64,000 nucleotides of DNA from Euclidia mi (Eukaryota; Arthropoda; Insecta; Lepidoptera; Erebidae), in NCBI GenBank assembly GCA_944739405.2, contig OX123182.2, positions 66,157,183 through 66,221,182 of the forward strand, in the 5' to 3' direction. The notes beneath the pieces are model-generated. The model did no database searches. It worked only from the letters and a program-made list of their open reading frames with translations, and was not told where the DNA came from. Every line of letters starts with the position of its first letter. The stretch's first letter is position 1. Position numbers and translations under genes: made by a program. Of the stretch, positions 1-10,265 are shown piece by piece.

Positions 1-928
1 ACAGCTGTGCGCAATGAATAAGCACTAATTTAATTTGAAAATATATGGTTTACTTATACCTATATTTAAAACAACAATGTATAACATTCCCGACTTGTTT
101 GATATGACAAAGTCATTCACTTTTCACAATATCCACTTATTATTAGTTTAAAAACAATAGAAATGAAACAAGAATACTCAAACAACGTTAAATAAGTTAT
201 ACTTATAACACTTACAATGAATCTTGTTTTACCAAAATTAGTTTGGGCTTTCACAAGCGAATACACAAAATCAAAACAAATATTTTTCAACTTTTTATTG
301 GAGAATGGATGCTGACATATTTTCCAACAATTCGCGCCAAATTCATGTCTCAGAAGCGAATTTTATTGCTAAATTAAGAAGTCTTACAATCCATAAAGTT
401 TTAATGGTCCAATGGGTATTCTTAAATCAGTCGCATGGTGTCGATAAAAAATAGTGAAGTGTTAACAACAATTTGATAGGCACTGACAATATGTGTCATA
501 CGCAATACCAAATGAACCTTAATATTGGTTGACATCAAACTTCGGTGTACATCGAAGTGGCGATGGTAACTGTAACTGTCAAAAATATGCAATAGGCCTG
601 CAGGACATATTGAGGCTCAAGTTGCCATACAATTTTTATAATTAGGCACAAAATCGATGTATTAACTGCACCAATTTGTTCTATAGATGAATGCACCTTT
701 GGATAAGTAAGTATTTCGATTATTGTATGCATACCCTTCAAAATGGGCATGAAAAATGTGTCTACTTAAAAATAATCTTTTCCCAGGTGTTATTTTTGCT
801 TAGTATGACTTGGCATGATGTGCAAAGCTAGTAGACTTTGCTTGGTGATGGGTCTTTTTACATCCTGTATATGTTTATTTTGAACCAAGTGTCTTTGAGT
901 GTAGGCTCATAAAAATTTTATAATTTAC
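1..928. other. No exon recognised (3' side of the minus-strand Nudix gene)
   Basis: AT-rich sequence. The last exon expected from the paralogue (carrying the REVKEETG part of the Nudix box) is not found on the minus strand here. It may lie beyond the window edge after an intron longer than 900 bases, or be lost. A 71-residue open frame at 535-750 has no similarity to that exon. Confidence 0.5.
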
Positions 929-2005
929 CTCTTTCAACATAGCCTCCAGGCAGCTTCCAGTGAGGATACTCATAGTGTTTCTCTGATATTGCCAACATTT
1001 GATTATTATCATTAAACACAATGGCTCCAACTCCCAGTTGCGTGTGAGCGGCAGGTGGAATATTTGGCTCAGAGTCCTTCGGCAGCCATTTGTACATCAT
1101 CACAAAGTCATCTCTGGCGTGATGGAAATGAAAGCCTTTCTAAGAACAGCAAGCCTTTATTAAAAGCAATAACAAATAAGTGAACAACTAAAGTAAACTT
1201 CTAATATATTTTTTAAATGATTAAATAATTAACTTACCTGTGCCAAAACTGGCACACAATGTGCATTTGTAATGTCCACTTTGAACCATACACATCTATT
1301 ACCATTTGATTCCCATTCTGATAAGGATTCTGAAATATGAATGTGTTATGTTTTATATTCAGCTAGCTGAGCCGGTGAACGTTGTACCACCTAAAAGGTG
1401 GTTTTTTATTTTTCACTTCATAAGAACCATGCTCGTACTTCAAGGATTAAAACTAATGTGCTATGCTTTAAGATTTAATTGACTGACAACTAAAATTGTT
1501 CTGATATATTGTGTGCTAAATCAATTTATTTTGGTGGGCTTGTAATTCAAACATATATTTTTTGCAAATACATTAGCTACCTAGTTATGTTATCAAAAAT
1601 TTGTACCTTCAAGTTTTTGTGTGAATTGCTGCTGATCACATTTTTCTAACAATAGGTCCACTGTAATACCCTTATACCGATCTATGACACCTTTGAACGT
1701 GTCTTTTTGTGGTCTACTATAGAAAGTACGGGTTGCAATGACTCTGAAATAAACACATTAACTTCATTCAGTACAAAGTAGGCACTTTATTAAACTAATG
1801 AGTTTTTATCTCAACGTTTGATATTTAACTGATAAACAATATGAACAATGTAGTAACGTACGTAAACCCAAGATAAAAGTGCTATTAGATGGTCATAAAA
1901 AAAACCTTATTAGTATTGTACCTACCGCAGAAATTCATTTTTAAAATACAGGCGACTGGACACGTATAGTAATTTATTAAATGTATACATGGTCTTAGTA
2001 CACAT
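929..2005 (-). CDS. NUDT6-like Nudix hydrolase, partial (exons 1-3 plus leader exon)
   Basis: Minus-strand gene assembled by eye: exons 2005-1926, 1743-1607, 1329-1238 and 1139-929, each with GT donors and AG acceptors and a continuous frame (173 codons so far). Later exons match the plus-strand paralogue at 15882-16938 in length (92 and 211 bp) and in the intron positions that can be compared. Shared motifs include YKGITVD, FHFHHARDDFV, KWLP, LGVG.IVF and PHWKLPGGYVERG. The last of these opens the Nudix box, which the next intron splits. The family hydrolyses nucleoside-diphosphate-linked substrates; the real substrate is unknown. Unlike its paralogue, it begins with a basic, aromatic, acid-poor stretch (MYTFNKLLYVSSRLYFK), so a mitochondrial presequence is plausible. 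Start is at 2005 or the inner Met at 1990. The catalytic REXXEE exon is not visible, so functionality cannot be judged. A small repeat-like sequence lies in the intron near 1365-1410. Confidence 0.8.
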
Positions 2006-2263
2006 GACAATATATTTTCTCAGAATATTTTGTAAAACAGATCAGTGAGATCAGTAGACTCGAATTCTGCGAAATACAAATTTTACAAAGATGTTCATAC
2101 AAAGTTGTATATTTAGACTGACAGTTTTGACATGACATTGACATTAGTGACAAATCAGTTGTCGGTGTGCGATGTCGATTATTAATAATCGATTATCAAA
2201 ATGACAGTTTTTAATCGTTTACTATTTGGAGAAACAATTATAATCTGATAGAAAACCATTTCA

Positions 2264-2312
2264 GTTATGGTAATCTTATTTGCTAAGTCTTAGCAAATAA
2301 GATTACCATAAC
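2264..2312. repeat. 49-bp perfect palindrome, 1-nt loop
   Basis: Arms 2264-2287 and 2289-2312 are exact reverse complements around a single T at 2288. It lies just upstream of the leader exon of the minus-strand Nudix gene and would form a 24-bp hairpin in either strand. Origin unknown: foldback remnant or a replication/assembly product. Confidence 0.85.
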
Positions 2313-2320
2313 CGCTTGCT

Positions 2321-2430
2321 TGCCCGTGTTATATGGCATATAACAAAATTCAAACACTAAATTGCCCGTGTTATATGGCATATAACATCGCATCTCAGTC
2401 TACTTTGCCCGTGTCATACTGTATATGACA
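2321..2430 (+). repeat. Three copies of a 25-bp hairpin repeat
   Basis: Copies at 2321-2345, 2363-2387 and 2406-2430. Copies 1 and 2 are identical; copy 3 has several substitutions. Each is TGCCCGTG followed by a short inverted repeat (TTATATGGCATATAA in copies 1-2, TCATACTGTATATGA in copy 3). In copy 3 changes on both sides keep most of the pairing. Spacers of 17-18 bp are unrelated. Confidence 0.8.
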
Positions 2431-2435
2431 TGGCT

Positions 2436-4168
2436 CCCGCGGTCGAAAGAGTGAAATATACTCGTCTCTGTCGCTCTAGGGCTTAGTTTGTATTATGTAT
2501 CTCGTTTCTACGTTAAATTTCCCGTCATACTAATCCCAGTCGAGTTTCGACTCCATAGAGAAATTAAAAAAAAAAAACGTTCGTTGTCAATGTTGTCAAT
2601 GAGTGTTGAGTCGGTGCGGAATGTGCGGAATGTGTGAGTGTATTTGTGCTGTTTTTTCTGTTAAATTTAGTTTTATTCTTTAAGATCTATTTTGTTTATC
2701 AAGGTATGTCAATAACTAACACGTATATATAATAATTCCAGCATGAAATATAAGATTTGACTTTTTTCGAGACCTTAAGTAGATTTTGGCGCGCAACACT
2801 GATTTTACTACTAGCATGGGAACTGTTTCAGAAATGTTCATATTACTCAGAAGTGGTGAATGCTATCCGTATGATTTCTTTTTGTTTTAAAAGAATATGA
2901 GACTACTTATTTATTGTTTATTTATTTGTATGTTTAAAACTGTTATTTGTGCATTATATGGCCTTATCAAATTTAACATAAATTACGCAGCGCGGCGCCA
3001 GGTAATGGTTTGGAATCAGAGGCCTGTAATTCATAAATATGTATAAACAAGTGTACTTTTTTATTTTTATCCTATTATCTAATATATAAGTAACGTAATT
3101 AAATATTAAAAACGATATGTCACCGCTTTAAGTTTTGAAGTATGAACTTATAAATACAAAGCGAGCTCTAAAACGCGCTATCTCAATTTCAAACGAGCAT
3201 CACTCGACACCAGAGTCGTAATCTAAATAAACAAAGATAACATTGTATAGTAAGTTTCATAACAAACATAAATCATATAACACTTGACAACCTTTCAAAA
3301 CAAATTGAGTCACAAGCACCGATTGTGTGGAACCCGACCCGCGCGCCGAGGCGATAAAAACGCGCGGGCATTTGATCGTTATCGCTTTCAAGTGGCCGGG
3401 CAGAGGGGCCGGCGTGGGTTGCGGCGCGGAGCAAGCAAGCGGATAACTAAAATGGTCTTTTTTTTAGCTTTTACTAGTGACGGCGATTCTCTTAGCAGCT
3501 AAGAGAATCGCCGTCACTAGTAAAAGCTTATGGTTTCACATACACAGCAGCTTCAGCAAGTAACAGCAAATCATCGACCTGGGATCATGTTGTGCAGAAG
3601 AAAACAAATTCTATCGCAACATCATCAATGATATTTTCAACTGAAAATATAATAATAATAAATAATAAATTACACTTTATTGCACACCAAATTAAAGTTT
3701 TCGAGAATATTTAGAATTGCCTCTACTTTAAGGCCTCCAATATCCTCTTCTCATACTATATTGGAAGAATTTGAAAACAAAGAAACCGCATTTGTCCAAA
3801 TTCTATTGCAATATTATAACATTCATACAGCCCTGCCACTTCCGTTCCATCGACGCGAATTTTCTTCAAAGGGTCAGGCGATCTAAGGAGGAACAGCCTG
3901 AACCCAAAGCATCCCGGATACTTATTTTTTTTTAGATTTAGAATGTATTGGGAATTGATTTCTGTTTGAGATTTAAATTATTTTCTTTTTTCAATAATTT
4001 AGTGATGAAGTTGTTTTAAGTTTGTTTCATTTTTGTGATCGTTATTTGAGGCAATTCGACATTGTTTTTTTTGCCTGTTAATCGATAAAATCAATTAATA
4101 ATTGTTTAATAATCAATAACATTTTCTCGCATTATCCATTAATCGATTACTTAAATACTCGAATCCGC
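2436..4168. other. No gene seen; AT-rich with one GC-rich patch
   Basis: I see no supportable exon. A GC-rich patch spans about 3325-3445. The stretch also contains the palindrome at 3466-3528. Short open frames (3284-3502, 3680-3886) lack family signatures or splice support. Confidence 0.4.
3466..3528. repeat. 63-bp perfect palindrome, 1-nt loop
   Basis: Arms 3466-3496 and 3498-3528 are exact reverse complements (31 bp each) around a single A at 3497. Same architecture as the palindrome at 2264-2312 but unrelated sequence. Confidence 0.85.
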
Positions 4169-4176
4169 ACACCAAG

Positions 4177-4802
4177 CAGTGTTGCCAACAGCGCTGGCCC
4201 TAATGTCGCCGTTTCTCATGCGTGAAGTAGCCTAATATCGCCGAATGGCGAATTTCAGTCGTAGTTACCTAAAGTAGCCCAAACCTCAAAATATCAATAT
4301 GAATAAATAAAATGTAGGTAGTTTTTATCAACTATTTTTAAGAGGTTTATAACGCACTGGTAAACAGGCTTAAGCCATCTTGAAAACACGTTAATGAATT
4401 TAAAGTTAACATTTTTAAAACTACTTAAACAAATAAAAAATAGGGTACCTAAGGTACCTATTCTGATTGTACCTACTCTGCTAGCAATAATAAGGCATCA
4501 CCAAGACTTTCGCCGTCTTCAGTAGAAGTTGATGTGCTAGCAGGTGCAAAATCCACCGGAAACATACATTTCTCTCCCAGCGTGCAAACTCACCATGTGA
4601 TTGCTTGGTTGAAAGTTGTAACAACACGTACTTCTTACATTCATAAGCGTACGAATTCTAAGAATGGCGATCAGCATGGGTAGTTGCATGTGATTCCATG
4701 AGTAGCCTAATTGGCGACCAGTCGCCTTTTAGATTTTTTTCATCGCCGATTCTCGTTCTGAGTAGCCTAAATGGCGAAATATCGCCTACGTTGGCAACAC
4801 TG
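4177..4802. mobile_element. hAT-like non-autonomous element (626 bp) with 8-bp TSD
   Basis: The termini are inverted: CAGTGTTGCCAAC at the left and its complement at the right, followed by diverged subterminal repeats of GTAGCCTAA and GGCGA type. It is flanked by an exact 8-bp direct repeat ACACCAAG (4169-4176 and 4803-4810). CAG-type termini with 8-bp duplications are characteristic of the hAT superfamily. No transposase is encoded. Confidence 0.88.
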
Positions 4803-4810
4803 ACACCAAG

Positions 4811-5384
4811 GCCTATCCACACGACACGATTTTACGTCCAACTTGACTAAATCACTTGATGAAATCGTGACGTGTATAAACGCCAGTCGTCCCTTTGAGA
4901 AAAGAATATAATATGGAGTGGACAAATAATACAAATGGATACTTTACATTATAGAAATATATATGAAATGGACATAAAGCCGCCAAACATAGTGTTGTCT
5001 CGTTTTTACTTAGCGATATCTCTGTTAGAAAAAAGAGATAGCCATAGGTTACTGAATACACTGATCATAGTGATTTTTTATCAGAAATGTCAATCGTGCC
5101 AGTGTCGCCATATTGTTTTCCAAGTGTTTTTGGTACATCTGCTGTCAAATCGTTGTGTATCGAACATAATAATTTTGATTTTGTGCATAAATATGTCTAA
5201 AAACCAGATGAATCAGTGCTTCAGGCTTTCCTAGAGATCGTAAAATCTTGCCTAAGTGTTGATTTGAACTGTGCAGTGCAAGATAAAGCTATAATCAACA
5301 CAAATGTAATCTTCACAAGTAAGTAACAAGTCATGATTTATGTTGTTGAATAGGATTAGTATTTGTACAAAATATTGTTACAAG
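4811..5384. other. No gene or repeat family recognised
   Basis: AT-rich. The open frames at 4852-5061 (minus) and 4935-5234 (plus) overlap in opposite directions. Neither shows a domain signature, splice evidence or a paralogue here. Confidence 0.35.
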
Positions 5385-5836
5385 AGGTTCTTTTTATTAT
5401 TAATTTAACAGGTTTTAGCTTCGTTATGGCCTAAATGTTGTTATTTTCGTAGTTTGGAATTTTCCATATTTACGTATTAGAGGTTAGAAGTGATGTTACT
5501 GCTAATGTCGATATGGGTTATCGATATATCCGTAATGTATAGAAACTTCCACAAACGATAACATTGTTAAAAATATCTCGCGTCTGTAAACGGAAATAAA
5601 TGAAACATTCCACCAATTTTGTCTGTACCTAGTAAAGGAAAAGCGATATTTGACTAACTTACTTTACTTAGCCCTGATTACATAAAACCCAAAACCGCTG
5701 CATCCTGCTCTATGTTCAGGAAAATGAGCAGTTAAAATAATAATATTATGTTTTTTGCCAAAAGATAACATGAATAGCAACTGTATGCGAGAATTCCTAG
5801 CAATGAAACGTTAAAGAAAATAATTTTATTTATAAA

Positions 5837-6021
5837 CAAGAGGACCCCCGCCGCTACACCTGCACATTTTTTCGACTGTTTCTGTCCGATCCCGTGGGAA
5901 TTTCAAGAAAGTCCTTAGTGCACTCCTGCGATCCCCATAGAACATACATGCCAAATTTCAGCTTCCTGCACCTTATAATTTTGGCTGTAGCTTATTTGTC
6001 AGGCAGTCAGTAACGCAAGGA
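5837..6021 (-). mobile_element. Short Helitron-like element (185 bp)
   Basis: It matches the element at 24271-24460. Read on the minus strand it starts TCCTTGCGTTACTGACTG and ends in a GC-rich stretch before CTTG (CTAG in the other copy). The base before the start is A and the base after the end is T, the Helitron insertion rule. Copy B lacks it at the equivalent site near 26675, giving an empty-site comparison. Confidence 0.72.
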
Positions 6022-6140
6022 TTTTATATATTATACAGATAAGAAACAAATAAATAACATGTATTAATCAATTATGATTTTTCTTACCCCCTTATGATAT
6101 TTCAGTGTAGCTGTGTGTTTCATTACGGTATGTATGGTGC

Positions 6141-6935
6141 AAATCAGAAATCGCCGACATAAGGCCGGCGCGCACTGACGTCGCGGCATGGCAAAGGATT
6201 TTATTACTGATCAAGTCATTTTCATTCTTATTTCAATGAGTTTAGAATTCATATTACTTTATTTCGATACAATCGTACCGCAGCTCGTCGTGGCATGCCG
6301 CGGGACGTCGGGGCGCGTTGCGGCACGTCGCGGCATCGGCGGCATACTTGGACGCCGCGGTGTGCCACGACGTAATCAGTAGGTAAATAAGTCTCCTGAA
6401 TTCACCGTTAGTAAATCTTGTTCTCATAAATAATGTATCCAGAATTGTTTTCTGTTTGACATATCAGTTTGTATTTGTCGTTCTTCATCTTCAGCAAGAA
6501 GTGCTATTGATACTAAATTCCAGTCAATTGGACGCCTTGGTATGACGCGGCATGCTGCGACGTGCCGAAGCGTCCTTCGGGCTAACGAAACATGCCGTTC
6601 CGCGCTGTGCCATGCCATGCCGTCAGTCGGCGCCGGCCATTAGCTATCCGGATAGCCAAGCTGAAGTGGCAGTGGGCAGGGGAAATAGCTCGAAGAAGCG
6701 ATGGCCGTTGGGGCAGAAAGGTTCTGGAATGGCGGCAACGTACCGGACGACGCCGCAGAGGCCCCCCACAAGGTGGACCGACGATCTAGTCAAGATCGCG
6801 CCTCCCGCGATCTTGACAAGATCGTTTGGATGGTCGGTTGGATGCGGGCGGTTCAAGACCGGTCTGTGTGGAGAACCTTGGGGGAGGCCTATGTCCAGCA
6901 GTGGACGTCGTTTGGCTGATATGATGATAATGATG
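6141..6935 (+). mobile_element. 5'-truncated RTE-like LINE 3' end with 11-bp TSD
   Basis: The segment 6639-6935 encodes the typical C-terminal tail of an RTE-like reverse transcriptase polyprotein (KLKWQWAGEIARR, GRWGRKVLEW, WRTLGEAYVQQWTSFG) and ends in a TGATGATAATGATGATG tail. The insertion is bounded by an exact 11-bp repeat ATGTATGGTGC (6130-6140 and 6936-6946). A MITE sits in its 5' part, and a small foldback of GTCAAGATCGCG type near 6788-6816 interrupts the reading frame. Confidence 0.8.
6163..6638. mobile_element. GC-rich MITE with GGCCGGCG termini
   Basis: Inverted ends GGCCGGCGCGCACTGACG (left) and the complement of GGCCGGCGCCGACTGACG (right). The interior carries many CGGCATGCCGCGACG-like subterminal motifs in both orientations. 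It interrupts the LINE fragment. TAA/TTA at the edges could be a degenerate 3-bp target duplication (Harbinger-like), but this is not certain. Confidence 0.6.
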
Positions 6936-7265
6936 ATGTATGGTGCCATTCATGTCCGGTACTTTCATTCACAGCGACACAGTATCGATATTGGCTACCA
7001 GAGAATATTTTGTTATATGATACAAGGGACGTTTTTCGCTTTACCATGTTCGCCCGCATTTGCATTATGGAATAAACTAATTTGGCAAAAGATCTAAAGT
7101 AACTTACTACAAATATCAATTTACATATTTTTTCTAAATCTTCAGTAATGTATTATTTACCTCTAACCGGCTCAAGTAATTTAACGCAGTAATTTTTTTT
7201 CCACATCATTTCGTAGGTATGCGCGCTAATTTCGTAGGTACGTCCAATCCATGTTATTCACAGAT

Positions 7266-8079
7266 CTGTGGTTTATTACTAGAAAAAGTAAAAACCCTTC
7301 AAAGACTAAAAAAAAAAAGTTTTCATTTTCATCTTTTAGCAACACAAATCGCATTTGCTAGTACGTTAGCTTTAACCATTTCGACTTCTTACTGAACCGA
7401 GACAACAGTGATGAACGCTCTCATCGCAAGCTTTTAAAAGTGCTTACGCCAGAGTTCAACGCAATCGTTTTTTAAATCCTCGTGCGAATGATGCCTAAAG
7501 GTGCTATACTTTGTCGATAACAAAAAAACTTGTCGATATATGCTTTAAGTTGCCTAATATGCGCCCAACCCTAATGGACGCCATTTTATTGCATACGTTT
7601 CGTAGGTATACACGCTAACTTCGTAGGTACGTCCAATCCATGTGCGTACCACACATCTATGAGTCGTCCAACTCAAGTTCATCGGGTGGGCGGTACCACC
7701 AGATTTTAACCAATCGGTTGGACGGAATGAAAAGCAATGATTTGATTGTGTCGTGTAGACGGGCAAAGTCAATTCGATTGACGGCCTTTACAATACAAGT
7801 CAGTTCAAGTGACAAAGTTATCTTTGACCTATGAGTACCATGGAGTGGCCCTACCTACGAAATTGGCGTTAATAGGCACCTACGAAACACTAGGCAAATA
7901 AAACGGTTGCCGTTTGCGTTGTATATCGACATTGAGCCGGTGAGAGGTAAATATTACATAATTATAAATTTAGAGTTTTGTTTTCAAATGAATAGACTGA
8001 TATTTTTGTAGCCTCTGAGGTCATCTGAGTTTGTAGCACGTTACTTTACAGAAGATATACCAAAACACTCGGCAAAGAA
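7266..8079. other. No gene; inverted partial copy of the segment-A end
   Basis: No exon seen. A stretch at about 7840-7958 is a diverged inverted copy of the end of segments A and B (TTTCGTAGGTA pair, then the GGCTCAAT/ACCTC block). A further TTTCGTAGGTA pair lies at 7597-7640. Confidence 0.5.
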
Positions 8080-9567
8080 TACATTGACTGGTTTACCATC
8101 AACACAGGTGTTAGACAAGGATGTGTAGCGTCGCCGTGGCTGTTCAACCCTTAGCATAGAGATATTAAGAATAGAGTGGCAGAGTGGGGCCTATTCGTGT
8201 CCGCCGGTGGGAGAGAGAACGCAACATTAAAGGCCCCCTGCATCTCTCTCTAACAATACATGCACAACATCAACATTACGCAGTGGCGTGCTACCTGTAA
8301 CTATTATTTAAATCAGTTTATTAGTAATCAATAGTTTAAAAGTTGTTTTTATTGATACACGAAGATAGTTTGAAGTGACAAAAATGTTTATATATTTTTA
8401 AACTATTGATTACTGATAAACTGATATAAATAATAGTTACAGGTAGCACGCCACTGCGTAATGTTGATGTTGTGCATGTATTTTTAGAGAGAGATGCAGG
8501 GGGCCTTTAATGTTGTGTTCTCTCTCGCACCGACGGACACGACACAGTATTGAGTTAGGTACTGTTCTGCCACTCTATTCTAATATCTCTATGACCCTTA
8601 GACTATATAACCTTTTCATGGACAGTTGTTTGCAAGATTTGAAACATAGTGATTGTGGATTAAGGATGAATGAGTTACTTGTCAAATACCTCCTATACGC
8701 TGGTGATCAGGTTATACTTGCGTCTTCAGTGGAGAAGTTGCAGGAGATGGTAACAATCATGCCTATTGCGTTAGAGAGGAAAGGAATGAAAGTGAATGTA
8801 AGTAAAACGAAAGTTATGCTTTTTGAAAAGGAGAAATGCGTTACGGCTTGTAATGTTATGATCGATAGACAACGAGTGCAGCAAGTGAATGAGTTTGTAT
8901 ATTTAGGTACGCTGTTTACAAGAGATGGTAAAAATGTAGAAAATATTGAAAGAAGAGTTAATGCAGGTAATAGAGTGAATGGAGCTCTAAAGGCGTTTAT
9001 GAATAGTCAAAACGTGTCCAAAAAGGTACGTTTGGCTGTGCATAGAGACACCCCTATGCACAGCCAAACGTACCTTTAGTACCTACTCTTATGTATGGTA
9101 GTGATAGTTGGGTATGGCAGAAGAGTCATGAAAGTAGAATAAATGCTGTAGAAATGAGAGCACTCAGAAGTACCTATGTGTGGTGTTTCTTTGACTGACA
9201 GAGTAAAGAATTGTGTGATAAGAGAGTGTTGTGGGGTAAAAGAAGGTGTAGTGACAAGCATCGAGAAAGGTATGCTAAGATGGTTTGGGCACGTGGAGAG
9301 GATGGATGACGAAAGATTGACCAAGCAGATATACAAGGCAAGTGTGAAAGGGACAGGACGAAGGGGAAGACCTAGGCGAACGTTCTCTGACCAGATTGAA
9401 GACATCCTAAAAACAGGACAGGTTAGAAGTACCCTGAACAGAAGAGCATGCATGAGGAATCTGATGGGAGTGAATGAAACAAGAGAGATATGTCAGGATC
9501 GTTGCAAATGGCGTTCCGTAGTCTCTGCCTACCCCTCTGGGAAACAGGCGTGAGTCTATGTATGTTA
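8080..9567 (+). pseudogene. RTE-like LINE fragment (reverse transcriptase C-terminal half), interrupted
   Basis: Second copy of the LINE family at 22813-26060. It begins near the RT motif GVRQGC and continues after a hAT insertion (8155-8593) through AGDQVILASS. The RT active-site box, YADDQ in the other copy, is changed to YAGDQ here, so a catalytic aspartate is lost. Downstream are LERKGMKVNVSKTKVM, VNEFVYLGTLFTRDG, then GRRGRPRRTFSDQIEDI and YPSGKQA before a stop and a short TATG tail. A near-palindromic duplication (CACAGCCAAACGTACCTTT) near 9027-9080 breaks the frame. Enzyme remnant only. Confidence 0.82.
8155..8593. mobile_element. hAT-like foldback MITE (439 bp) with 8-bp TSD
   Basis: Nearly the whole element is an inverted repeat: arms of roughly 190 bp flank a short AT-rich centre near 8345-8395. 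The termini are CATAGAGATATTAAGAATAG and its complement. An exact 8-bp duplication ACCCTTAG flanks it (8147-8154, 8594-8601). It splits the LINE fragment. Related pieces occur at 14022-14102, 20811-20850 and 21386-21550. Confidence 0.88.
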
Positions 9568-9599
9568 ATAATATAAATAACCATAAAAATATTAAGTAT

Positions 9600-9775
9600 A
9601 GCTCGCTTAACAATGTGCCCGGTAGATGGCAATAGTCTCGCCCCCTTAGAGTATACATTAGCAAGCCTCGCCCCCTATTACATTGGGGCCGAAACATATC
9701 TGGCGAAGTGTCGGTGTGTAAATACAACTCTGCCTACCCCTTCTGGGATAAAAGGCGTGAAGATATGTTATGTTG
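9600..9775 (+). repeat. SINE/LINE 3'-tail fragment
   Basis: Diverged copy of the module GTGCCCGGTA...CTCGCCCCCTATTAC...CTCTGCCTACCCCTTC...GGCGTGA that ends the SINEs in this window. No tRNA-like head is visible. Confidence 0.6.
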
Positions 9776-10265
9776 TGTCATAATAAATTCAAATTAAGGC
9801 GTAATTTTCGTTTATATTAGAATAAGTTCCTTCGAAATATTGTCGTTTTCCCGATTGTTTTTTAAAATATTTAGCTATAAAATAAATACCATTTAAGTTA
9901 AAATAATGGCTCATTTACATATATTGAACGTTTTACATAAACAAAATCAAGTCTGTATCTTCCCGGAATTCAGAGTAATCGACAAATAACAGAAACAGGT
10001 AGTAATGTCAGAGCATTTCCATGAGGCCGTTCACTGTGCGCGGCCGTACCTAATTACTTCCACGTCCATCTCAAGTGATTCGCCAGGCAGCAATGAGCCA
10101 TGCGCCATTGTGTGAACACCAAGTGATCGTGGCCTACAGTGGTGCATTGCAAAGCATGGCCCATCATGAGCCATTGTGTACTGGGCCCTTTAGATTATAT
10201 ATAGTAAGATTGTCACTTTACCTACTTGTGATGACTGTAATAAGCTCCTTAGAATATATATATAC
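9776..10265. other. No feature recognised
   Basis: AT-rich to mixed sequence. A 77-residue open frame at 10075-10308 runs into the SINE and has no domain signature. Confidence 0.35.

Larger units (their letters stand above)
5385..7265 (+). repeat. Unclassified interspersed segment, copy A
   Basis: After removing insertions, this aligns in order with copy B (21693-21951 plus 26488-27150). Shared landmarks are GCTTCGTTATGGCCTAAATG, the block around AAAACCCAAAACCGCTGCAT, GACACAGTATCGATATTGGC and the pair of TTTCGTAGGTA motifs near the end. The insertions are a mini-Helitron (5837-6021) and a truncated LINE carrying a MITE (6141-6935). No conserved coding frame was found; it may be an old DNA transposon or a duplicated genomic segment. 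Confidence 0.7.

Noticed and set aside
535..750. Last exon of the minus-strand Nudix gene
   Set aside because: No similarity to the paralogue's Nudix-box exon and no fitting acceptor.
2321..2430. CRISPR-like array
   Set aside because: Only three 25-bp units with 17-18-bp spacers in a eukaryotic, TE-rich setting; no cas genes.
4852..5234. Overlapping open frames on both strands
   Set aside because: Short, antisense to each other, no motifs.
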